Source: an uncultured Bacteroidales bacterium (GTDB taxonomy: Bacteria > Bacteroidota > Bacteroidia > Bacteroidales > UBA932). From it: DNA of 36,547 bases. Of this stretch, positions 29,393 to 36,547 are shown in pieces; position 1 is the stretch's first letter, and each line of letters starts with the position of its first letter. A program made the translations under genes and the position numbers. Under the pieces are notes generated by a model, which did not search any database, was not told where the DNA came from, and saw only the letters and a program-made list of their open reading frames with translations. Location: the NCBI GenBank assembly GCA_900316525.1, contig ONDF01000032.1, positions 15,536 through 52,082 of the forward strand. The letters run 5' to 3'.

Positions 29393-32300
29393 TTAGAAAG
29401 TTAAGTTGATACCCAAGAGATAGTTGTGCGTAGCCGGGGTGTTGAAGCCGACCATACCGCGGGCGCCGGCGCTGCCGGTGGCGAGGCCGGTGCCGCCCCG
29501 GGTGTTGACCTCAGGATCGAGACCGCTTTCCTTGTGGAACTCGGAGAAGAGGACGATGCCGGGATTCTGGACGGTCGCATAGACGCGGAGGCGGTTGATG
29601 CCCGCGCGGCGGACGGCCGCGATCTTGTGCAGGTTGTACCCCAGGGTGATCGTGCGGATCTTGAAGTAGGAGGCGTCGTAGCGGGCGGCCACGTCGAGGT
29701 ACTTCGGGTTGTCGCCGGAGAGGAGTCCGCCGGGCTTCGGGTAACGGGCGCCCGTGTTCTCCGGGGTCCAGAAGTCAACGTCCAGCTGGCCGCGGCGGCC
29801 CGTCAGGAGGTTCAGGTAACCGTTGGTGCCGTGGATACCGGAGCGGAGGATACCGCCGGCCTGGAAGGCGCCGAGGACGGTCAGATCCAGGTTCTTCCAG
29901 GTGAGCGTGGTGTTGAAACCGCCCTGGAACAGCGGGTCGCAGACGATCGGGACGCGGTCGTTGTCGTTGATGGAACGGACCGGCGTGCCATCGGCGTTGT
30001 ATTCGCCGTGGTACTTGACACGGATGTCACCGGGGGCCGCACCCTTCTCATAGAGCTGGATAATGTCCTTGTCGGCCTCCTGCCAGATGCCGTCATACTC
30101 GTAGTCGTAGAGGCAGTTGATCGGATAGCCGACGAACCAGCCGGCGCCCGTGTTCTCCTTCTGGCCGGAAGCCAGGGCGACGAGCTTGCTGCGGTTGTGG
30201 TAGATGTTCAGGCCGGCCGTCCAGTTCCAGTCACCCTGCTGGATGATGGTGCCGTTGACGGTGAATTCGATACCCTTGTTGGCGGTGGCGCCCACGTTGG
30301 ACATCACGCTGCCCACACCCGAGGTGCTCGGCAGGGAAAGGCTGAGGAGGATGTCCTTCGTGGCGACCGAGTAGTACTCGGCCGTACCGCGGAGACGGCC
30401 CTTGAAGAAGGCGAAGTCCACACCGAAGTTCCAGGTCTGGGAGTATTCCCAGCCGAGTTCCGGGTTCGGCAGCGTGGTCACGTAGTAACCCGTGGCGTAG
30501 TTGTCGTCGCCGTAGTTGTACACCTTCGTGCCGAGGGAGCCGAGGGTCTGGTACGGGCTGATGGCCTGGTTGGAGGTCTCACCGTAACCGAGGCGGAACT
30601 TGAGTTCGTCGAGCCAGCCGCTGGCGCCCTGCATGAAGCGCTCCTTGTGGAGGTTCCAACCTACGGAAACGGCGGGATAGGTGTGCCACTGATGGCCCTT
30701 GGCCAGGCGGGAGGAGGCGTCGGAACGGACAGCCACCGTCAGCATGTAGCGGTCGTCGTAGGAATACATGAGACGGCCCATGTAGGAGAGGAGGCTGGCC
30801 TCGGTGCGGCGCCAGTTGTTCGGGCTGACCGTCAGGTTCTGCTGCGCATAGCCGAGGTTGTAGTACTGGAAGTTCTCGTTGGGGATGTCGTTGCCGGAGA
30901 CGGCCTGGGCGGTGTAGACGTTGTTGTCCGCCTCCATCAGGCCGGTGAGGTTCACGCGGTGCTTGCCGGCGAAGACATGGTCATAGGTCAGGAGGTTCTG
31001 GATGTTCCAGCTGACGGTCTTGCTGTGCGACCAGGAAGCGCCGTTCAGCGAGGTAGGCGTGTCGGTGGCGATGCCGCTGCCGGTGAAGGAACCGGACTCG
31101 TTGTCCCGGTAGTTCAGGCCAAGATTGACCTTGTAGGAGAGGCCCTCGATCCAGGGCTGGGTGAGCTCCACATAACCGGTGTTGTAGGTCGCAAGGGCCT
31201 TGCGCTCGCCGATATACTTGCCGGCGGCCGTCCATTCCTCGATCCGGCCGCGCGTGGCGACATACTGGTTGTCCATCGGCATCTTCACGATGGCGCGCAG
31301 GTTGCCGGCCTCGTCGTACGGGTTGATCATCGGGGTCTTGGACAGGACGTTGTAGATGTCCGTCTGGGTGCCCCGGTTCTTATTATAATTGGTATTGGTG
31401 GAGAAGCCCACCTTCACCCAGTTGCCGATCTGCTGGTCGATGGCGGCGCGGAGACCGATGCGATCGTAGTTCTGCGTCGGGACGACGGCCTGGTCGTCAT
31501 AGTAGGAAGTGCCGAAGCTGTAGCTGCCCTTCTGGTTGCCGCCGCTCACGGAGACTTCGTAGTTCTGCGTGTAACCCGTCCGGTAGAAGAGGTCCTGCCA
31601 GTCGGTGTCCACGTTCGGGTCCTCGTCCAAGGAGTTCTGGTACTTGCCCGCCATTTCACGCATCTGGAGATACTTCTCGGTACGCATCAGGGGGTACTTG
31701 ATTGCCTGCTTGAGGGAGACGTAGGAATTGAAGGAAACGCGGGGCTCCTGGCCCTTCACACCCTTGTGGGTCGTGATCATGATCACACCGTTGGCGCCGC
31801 GGGAACCGTAGATGGCCGTGGAAGCCGCATCCTTGAGCACGTCGATGCTCTTGATGTCGTTGGTGGAGATGTCGGACAGGGAACCGGAGAACGGGATGCC
31901 GTCGAGGACGATGAGCGGGTCGTTGGAGGCGTTCAGGGAACGCTCACCGCGGATACGGATGCGCATGGACTCGCCCGGACGGGAGGAGGACTGGGCGAAC
32001 TCGACACCGGCGATACGGCCCTGCAGGGCGTAGGTGATGTCGTTGGCCGGGATCTCGCGGAGGCTCTCTCCGGTGACGGAGGCGATGGAACCGGTCACGT
32101 CCGTGCGGCGGGCGGTACCGTAACCGACCACGACCGTGGCTTCGAGCTGTTCGGCATCCTCCTCGAGGACGATGTCGATGCGGCTGCGGCCCTGGACGGG
32201 AACGCGGACGGTGGTGTAGCCCATGCAGGAGACCTCGAGGATGGCGGAGGACCCTGCCTGGAGGGAATACGTACCATCAGCGCCGGTGACAGCGCCGTTG

Positions 32301-32455
32301 GTGGAGTTCACGACCATCACGGCGGCGCCGGGGACGGCCTCTCCGCTCCCGTCCGTGACCGTACCGCTGATGCGGATGCTCTGCGCCTGGGCGAAGAGCG
32401 GGAGCATCAGGCCGACTGCCACGAATGCAAGCGTTTTCTTAAGGTTAAATCGCAT
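29393..32455 (-). CDS. SusC/RagA-family TonB-dependent outer-membrane transporter (SusC2)
   Basis: 1020 residues from the ATG at 32455 (MRFNLKKTLAFVAVGLML, signal peptide ending near AQAQ, 25); the frame continues upstream to 32731 across the promoter region and into HTCS2, which is not real coding. Domains: carboxypeptidase-like regulatory domain about 27-110 (ISGTVTDGSGEAVPGAAV), signature LEATVVVGYGTARRTDVTGSI, plug to about 235, barrel to a terminal phenylalanine (LGINLTF). It is the first gene of the second operon and divergent from HTCS2. Import of xylan oligosaccharides together with SusD2 is the expected role, based on the GH67 gene in the same operon. Confidence 0.95.
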   Translation of the reverse strand: MRFNLKKTLAFVAVGLMLPLFAQAQSIRISGTVTDGSGEAVPGAAVMVVNSTNGAVTGADGTYSLQAGSSAILEVSCMGYTTVRVPVQGRSRIDIVLEEDAEQLEATVVVGYGTARRTDVTGSIASVTGESLREIPANDITYALQGRIAGVEFAQSSSRPGESMRIRIRGERSLNASNDPLIVLDGIPFSGSLSDISTNDIKSIDVLKDAASTAIYGSRGANGVIMITTHKGVKGQEPRVSFNSYVSLKQAIKYPLMRTEKYLQMREMAGKYQNSLDEDPNVDTDWQDLFYRTGYTQNYEVSVSGGNQKGSYSFGTSYYDDQAVVPTQNYDRIGLRAAIDQQIGNWVKVGFSTNTNYNKNRGTQTDIYNVLSKTPMINPYDEAGNLRAIVKMPMDNQYVATRGRIEEWTAAGKYIGERKALATYNTGYVELTQPWIEGLSYKVNLGLNYRDNESGSFTGSGIATDTPTSLNGASWSHSKTVSWNIQNLLTYDHVFAGKHRVNLTGLMEADNNVYTAQAVSGNDIPNENFQYYNLGYAQQNLTVSPNNWRRTEASLLSYMGRLMYSYDDRYMLTVAVRSDASSRLAKGHQWHTYPAVSVGWNLHKERFMQGASGWLDELKFRLGYGETSNQAISPYQTLGSLGTKVYNYGDDNYATGYYVTTLPNPELGWEYSQTWNFGVDFAFFKGRLRGTAEYYSVATKDILLSLSLPSTSGVGSVMSNVGATANKGIEFTVNGTIIQQGDWNWTAGLNIYHNRSKLVALASGQKENTGAGWFVGYPINCLYDYEYDGIWQEADKDIIQLYEKGAAPGDIRVKYHGEYNADGTPVRSINDNDRVPIVCDPLFQGGFNTTLTWKNLDLTVLGAFQAGGILRSGIHGTNGYLNLLTGRRGQLDVDFWTPENTGARYPKPGGLLSGDNPKYLDVAARYDASYFKIRTITLGYNLHKIAAVRRAGINRLRVYATVQNPGIVLFSEFHKESGLDPEVNTRGGTGLATGSAGARGMVGFNTPATHNYLLGINLTF

Positions 32456-32473
32456 AGTGAGAATAATTAAAAA

Positions 32474-32489
32474 GTTGATTGATTTGGTT
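32474..32489 (-). promoter_or_regulatory. Leader motif shared with the SusC1 leader
   Basis: On the minus strand the SusC2 leader contains AACCAAATCAATCAAC, which matches 13 of 16 bases of the SusC1 leader motif, with all three differences adjacent in the centre. Here it ends 18 bases before the ATG, against 6 in SusC1. Both copies are downstream of the promoter and so would be transcribed. Confidence 0.35.
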
Positions 32490-32506
32490 GTCGGTTTGCG
32501 TTTTTG

Positions 32507-32536
32507 CAAATGTATCATCTTTACAAACGATTGAAA
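32507..32536 (-). promoter_or_regulatory. Bacteroidota-type promoter of the SusC2 operon
   Basis: On the minus strand, TACATTTG (32514-32507) is a full match to TAnnTTTG. TTTC (32536-32533) lies 18 bases upstream in the place of the -33 TTTG. Transcription would start close to 32500, giving a leader of about 45 nt before the ATG at 32455. Confidence 0.55.
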
Positions 32537-32577
32537 CCGTGGGATGTAACAATAGTTGTCGTTTTTGAACCATAGCC

Positions 32578-32607
32578 CTTGCAGGACAAAAAGAATTTGT
32601 ATTTTTG
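32578..32607 (+). promoter_or_regulatory. Bacteroidota-type promoter of HTCS2
   Basis: TATTTTTG (32600-32607) fits TAnnTTTG, with CTTG (32578-32581) 18 bases upstream as a weak -33 element. It would give a short leader of under 20 nt before the ATG at 32631. It is separated from the SusC2 promoter by about 40 bases, so one bound regulator could influence both. Confidence 0.5.
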
Positions 32608-32630
32608 TAACAGATGAACCAAAAACGATG

Positions 32631-35600
32631 ATGAAACGATTTTTGCTTCCGGCCGCGCTCCTTTTGGGCGCTTTCCTTCCGGCGGCGGGCCAGAACGCCC
32701 GCCTGTACCTGCCGGAATTAGGCCTCCCCAACTCGCAGGTGAACCGGATCTACCAGGACCGCACCGATTATATATGGATCTGCACGGAAGGCGGACTGGT
32801 CCGCTTCGACGGACTCCGGTTCGAGACCTACCAGCACGACCGGGAGAGCGCGAACTGCCTGTCCAGCTCCTCCGTCATCGACATGGTCGAAGACGGCCGG
32901 GGCACGAAGTGGATCGGGACGGCCGCCGGCCTGGACATCCTTGATTCCGAATACTCCTCCTTCACGCACTTCGACCTGCACAGGAACCCGGATACGCCGG
33001 TGAATCCTTATATCGGACGGCTCCTGGAGATTCCCGCCGCCGGAACCCTGATCGTGGGCACGGGCGGCGCGGGCGTGTTCGTCATCGACAGTGAGACCCG
33101 GCAGGAACTTCCCGAGAAACGCGAAACTGTCAACCGGACCCTGCACACGGATTACATCCATACCCTGTTCCTGGACGCTTCAGGACGGCTGTGGATCCTC
33201 CCGGGCGACAGCCAGCCCGTCATCCTGGACGCCATCACCCTGGAGCCTGCGAAAGGGCTGGCATGGAGCCCGGAGCTGCAGAAGGCCGGCGACCTGATCC
33301 GCGTCAACGACATGGCCGAAGACCCGGTCACGGGCGACATCCTGCTGGGAAGCACGGAAGGCCTGCTGCTGCTCAAGGCCGGCTCCGGCCTCATCCGGAA
33401 GGCTTCCGGGCGGCGGGCGGCCACGACCGTCGGCGCATCCGTCATCTTCGACTCGCAGACCGCCTCGGGGGAAGAGCGCCTGTTCCTCGTGGGGAACGAG
33501 GACGGCGGCCTGCTCCATTTCGACACGGAAACGGAGGAAGTCCGGACCGCGCTCGTCTCGTCCATCCGGCAGGAAACCGGCAACTGGAAAGCCACTTCCA
33601 GCCTCCGGGACTCCGAAGGGAACCTCTGGCTGGGCCTGTACCAGACCGGCGTCCTGGTGGCGCCAAAATCCCGTTTCGGATTCTCCTACATGGGATTCAG
33701 CACCCGCGGGATGCCGGGCGAGAACAATACCGTCGTCACGGACGTCTATGAGGACGGCCAGAACCTGTGGGTCGCCACGGACGGCGGCGGCCTGTTCTGC
33801 CGGCCGGCGGCCGGCGGCCGCAAGCGGCAGGCCGAGCGCGTGTTCACGCGGGACAACTCCGCCCTCAACAACAACGCGATCCTCACGGTGACCGGCGACC
33901 GGTACGGCACCATCTGGCTCGGGACCTATCTGGGCGGCCTTTACTACATCGAGGGCGGCGCCACGCTGAAACCCTATCCCTACGCGGACCAGGTGGGCAC
34001 GGACCGGATCCGGACGCTCGTCTACGACCCGGCCCGGGACCTGCTGTACGTGGGCACCTCCGGCGCCGGCCTCACCGTCATCGACGCGAAAACCCGGAAA
34101 CCCGTGGCCCGGCAGGTGGACGAGGACTACCGTTGGATCAGCGCCTTGCATCTGGATGCGACCGGCCGGCTGTGGGTGGGCAGCTACAACGGTCCTTTCT
34201 GCTACGACCCGTCGCTGGACCGCATCATCCCCTTCAGCGGGACCGCCGGAAACAACCTCCCGCCCCGCATCTACGACATCTGCAGCAGCGCGGACGGGTC
34301 GATCTGGTTCGGCACGGAAGAGGGGCTCTTCCAATGGAATGAAACTTCGCAGGAACTCCGCCGGTACACGACCCAGGACGGCCTCTCCAACAACGTGGTC
34401 CGGGCCATCCTGAGCGCGGACGGCGGCGATATGTGGGTCTCTACGTCCAGCGGCCTGAGCCGGCTGACGCCGAGAACCGGCAAAATCACCGTCTTCCAGT
34501 CCTATGATGGCCTGCAGGGCAATGAATTCCGCACCGGATGCGCCTTCAAGGCGCCGTCCGGACGGCTCTATTTCGGCGGCAACGGCGGCCTGACGAGTTT
34601 CTCGCCGCTGATGGTGGACAGCGGCGGCGACCGGATGCCCCAGGTCGCGCTGGCGCGCCTGACGATGCTGGACCAGCCCGTCGTCTACGATCCCGCAAAA
34701 GGTAGCAACAACCTGATTGACAAGCATATATCGGAAGCTACCCGAATCCGCATCCCACGCGGCGTGGACATGTTCTCGCTGGAGTTCTCCGTCCCGGAGT
34801 ACACCAATCCGCAGCGCCTGCGGTTCGACTATCGGCTCTCGGGCTTCGAGAGCGACTGGAAAACCGCGCCTTCGCTCCTGCGGATGGCCACGTATACCAA
34901 TGTGCGGCCGGGCCGCTACCGCTTCGAGGTCAAGGCCTATTTCGACGGCTCGCCCGAAGTCTATTCCGAACGCAGCGTGGACCTGCGCGTCGAGGCCCCC
35001 TGGTTCCTGACGGGATGGGCCTGGGCCGTTTACGCCGCCATTCTCGTGGGAATCATCCTGCTGCTCCTGCACTTCATCCGGCAGCGCCGGCGCCAGGCCC
35101 AGGAGAAGAAGGACGCCGAACTGAAAGAGCTGCGGCTGGGCTTGTTCACGAACCTCACCCACGAGATCCGCACCCCGCTGAACCTCGTGATGGCCCCGCT
35201 CGGCGCCATCCGCGAGGCCGAGGAGGATCCCGTCCGCAAGGACACCTACAACCTGATGTACCGCAACTGCCTGCGGATCAACCGCATCGTGAACCAGCTG
35301 ATGGACCTGCGGAAGATCGACGCCGGCCAGATGCAGCTGTTCTTCCGCGAGACGGACATCGTCTATTTCATCCGCGATATCATGCAGTCCTTCGGCAAGC
35401 TCGCCGAGAGCAAGCGGGTCGACTTCTCCCTGACCTCCGCGCATCCGGAGGAGACGCTCTGGATCGACCAGGGCAACTTCGACAAGATCGTGTACAACAT
35501 TCTGTCGAACGCGTTCAAGCACACGCCGGACGGCGGGCGCATCCGCGTGGACGTGTCCGCGCCGACGCCCAACCGCGGCGAGCTCCAGGCCGATGTCAAG

Positions 35601-36547
35601 GAATATGTCCAGGTGCGCATCTTCAACTCCGGCAGCCGGATCGAGGAGGCCTGGATCAGCCACGTCTTCGACCGCTTCGTGCAGGTGAATCCGCACGACG
35701 CCAATTCGGGCTCGGGCGTGGGCCTCAACCTGACGAAAATGCTCGTAGAACTGCACCACGGGCAGATTTCGGCCGAGAATGAGGATGACGGCGTGGTCTT
35801 CCGCGTGCTCGTGCCCGCAGGAAAAGACCACCTGACCGAGCAGGAGCTTTCCTACACTTCGCACCACAAGGACCTCTATATCAAGTCTCCTTCCGCACAG
35901 GAACACGAGGACCAGACGTTCACGCAGGAGGAGGCGCCGGCCGACAAGGCCGCGCGCGCCCGGAAGAGCGTGGTCGTCGTGGACGATGACGACGACACCC
36001 GCGAATACCTCCGCAACCTGCTGCGGAACCGGTACAACGTGACGGCCTGCGCCGATGCGAAATCGGCCTGGGACGCGGTTTCCGGGACACTTCCGGACGC
36101 CGTGGTCACCGACCTGGTGATGCCCGGCGAAAGCGGCAGCGACCTGTGTGCCCGCATCCGGGCGAACGACGCCACGCGCCACATCCCCGTCCTCATCCTG
36201 ACCGGCCAGAACGGCGTCGAGGAGCAGCAGGCCGCCAGCGACAGCGGCGCCGACAAGTTCCTGTCCAAGCCCATCTCCGTGGAGCTGCTCCTGAGCAGCA
36301 TCGCGCAGGTGATTTCCAGCCGCGAGGCGGTGAAGGAGAAGTTCGGCGTCACTATGAACTACGACTACACCGGCATCAAGATGGGCTCGGCCGACGACAA
36401 ACTGCTCCACCGCATCGTGGAGAGCATCCAGAACCACCTGGACGATCCCGACTACGGCGTGGCATCCCTGTGCGAGGACGTGGGCATCAGCCGCGTGCAC
36501 CTGAACCGCAAGCTCAAGGCCTTCGGCAAGGACTCCCCCGGCGTGCT
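32631..36547 (+). CDS. Hybrid two-component system sensor-regulator (HTCS2), 3' end outside window
   Basis: Open from ATG 32631 (a second ATG directly before it at 32628 is equally possible) to the window edge with no stop: 1305 complete codons. Signal peptide MKRFLLPAALLLGAF, ending near AAGQ (21). Periplasmic Reg_prop blades begin at once (TDYIWICTEGG, GTKWIGTAAGLD) and a Y_Y_Y domain lies at about 710-790 (FDYRLSGFESDW). One membrane segment is at about 794-815. The kinase has NLTHEIRTP (His844) and N-box LSNAFKHTPDGG; the receiver has VVVVDDDDDTREY and phospho-acceptor Asp1161 (VTDLVMPG). The first helix-turn-helix of the AraC-type domain (GISRVHLNRKLKAFGKDSP) is cut by the edge. It is divergent from SusC2 and probably activates that operon. 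Confidence 0.93.
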   Translation, partial: MKRFLLPAALLLGAFLPAAGQNARLYLPELGLPNSQVNRIYQDRTDYIWICTEGGLVRFDGLRFETYQHDRESANCLSSSSVIDMVEDGRGTKWIGTAAGLDILDSEYSSFTHFDLHRNPDTPVNPYIGRLLEIPAAGTLIVGTGGAGVFVIDSETRQELPEKRETVNRTLHTDYIHTLFLDASGRLWILPGDSQPVILDAITLEPAKGLAWSPELQKAGDLIRVNDMAEDPVTGDILLGSTEGLLLLKAGSGLIRKASGRRAATTVGASVIFDSQTASGEERLFLVGNEDGGLLHFDTETEEVRTALVSSIRQETGNWKATSSLRDSEGNLWLGLYQTGVLVAPKSRFGFSYMGFSTRGMPGENNTVVTDVYEDGQNLWVATDGGGLFCRPAAGGRKRQAERVFTRDNSALNNNAILTVTGDRYGTIWLGTYLGGLYYIEGGATLKPYPYADQVGTDRIRTLVYDPARDLLYVGTSGAGLTVIDAKTRKPVARQVDEDYRWISALHLDATGRLWVGSYNGPFCYDPSLDRIIPFSGTAGNNLPPRIYDICSSADGSIWFGTEEGLFQWNETSQELRRYTTQDGLSNNVVRAILSADGGDMWVSTSSGLSRLTPRTGKITVFQSYDGLQGNEFRTGCAFKAPSGRLYFGGNGGLTSFSPLMVDSGGDRMPQVALARLTMLDQPVVYDPAKGSNNLIDKHISEATRIRIPRGVDMFSLEFSVPEYTNPQRLRFDYRLSGFESDWKTAPSLLRMATYTNVRPGRYRFEVKAYFDGSPEVYSERSVDLRVEAPWFLTGWAWAVYAAILVGIILLLLHFIRQRRRQAQEKKDAELKELRLGLFTNLTHEIRTPLNLVMAPLGAIREAEEDPVRKDTYNLMYRNCLRINRIVNQLMDLRKIDAGQMQLFFRETDIVYFIRDIMQSFGKLAESKRVDFSLTSAHPEETLWIDQGNFDKIVYNILSNAFKHTPDGGRIRVDVSAPTPNRGELQADVKEYVQVRIFNSGSRIEEAWISHVFDRFVQVNPHDANSGSGVGLNLTKMLVELHHGQISAENEDDGVVFRVLVPAGKDHLTEQELSYTSHHKDLYIKSPSAQEHEDQTFTQEEAPADKAARARKSVVVVDDDDDTREYLRNLLRNRYNVTACADAKSAWDAVSGTLPDAVVTDLVMPGESGSDLCARIRANDATRHIPVLILTGQNGVEEQQAASDSGADKFLSKPISVELLLSSIAQVISSREAVKEKFGVTMNYDYTGIKMGSADDKLLHRIVESIQNHLDDPDYGVASLCEDVGISRVHLNRKLKAFGKDSPGV

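Noticed and set aside
29426..32470. Plus-strand open frame of about 1010 codons
   Set aside because: It is the antisense shadow of SusC2, for the same reasons as the frame opposite SusC1.
17565..32553. TAACAAT present in both HTCS-SusC intergenic regions (17565-17571 and 32547-32553)
   Set aside because: A 7-base match in two AT-rich regulatory regions is expected by chance, and the surrounding bases do not align.
32456..32731. N-terminal extension of SusC2
   Set aside because: It would cross the promoter region and the start of HTCS2; the real signal peptide starts at 32455.
33180..36500. Open frame of over 1100 codons on the minus strand
   Set aside because: It is antisense to HTCS2, which has a signal peptide and complete kinase and receiver motifs. 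The minus-strand product has low-complexity composition rich in Val, Asp, Gly and His and no recognisable domain; it is an effect of GC-rich third codon positions.

Overview
The window is a carbohydrate-utilisation region of a Bacteroidota (Bacteroidales-type) chromosome. The evidence is two SusC/SusD outer-membrane pairs, two hybrid two-component system (HTCS) regulators, lipoprotein signal peptides on the glycanases, little sign of Shine-Dalgarno sequences, and promoters with the Bacteroidota -7 element TAnnTTTG. Coding DNA is clearly GC-rich for this phylum. That fits one of the GC-rich uncultured gut or rumen Bacteroidales, but the genus is inference only.

Layout. (1) Positions 1-234 hold the 3' end of a type-B carboxylesterase gene on the + strand, followed by a nested hairpin at 242-299. 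(2) From 17390 down to 309 there is one long minus-strand operon of 11 genes: SusC1, SusD1, a two-domain CE6-CE1 esterase, a CE1 esterase, two GH43 enzymes, a small secreted accessory protein, an arabinanase-like GH43, an alpha/beta-hydrolase, a polytopic membrane protein and a lipoprotein with one haem-c motif and a beta-propeller. Most junctions are a few bases apart or overlap. (3) HTCS1 (17628-21536) is divergent from SusC1 and is followed by a GH9 lipoprotein (21582-24107). (4) A second minus-strand operon, 32455 to 24096, encodes SusC2, SusD2, a GH67 alpha-glucuronidase and an SGNH esterase. (5) HTCS2 (32631 to the window edge) is divergent from SusC2 and is cut by the edge inside its DNA-binding domain; it has no stop codon in the window.

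Function. The enzymes match a decorated glucurono-arabinoxylan of the grass or cereal type. GH67 removes (methyl)glucuronic acid, the GH43 enzymes remove arabinose or xylose, CE6 and the SGNH and alpha/beta hydrolases probably remove acetyl groups, and CE1 domains probably remove ferulate or acetyl groups. SusC/D pairs import oligosaccharides, and each HTCS probably senses a breakdown product in the periplasm and activates its divergent operon. No endo-xylanase (GH10, GH11, GH8, GH5 or GH30) is visible; GH9 is the only candidate backbone endo-enzyme here.

No tRNA, rRNA, CRISPR array, insertion sequence or integrase was seen. No gene-free stretch exceeds 300 bases; the two largest are the divergent regulatory regions 17391-17627 and 32456-32630. 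Several very long open frames lie antisense to the real genes and are treated as artefacts of GC-rich coding DNA.
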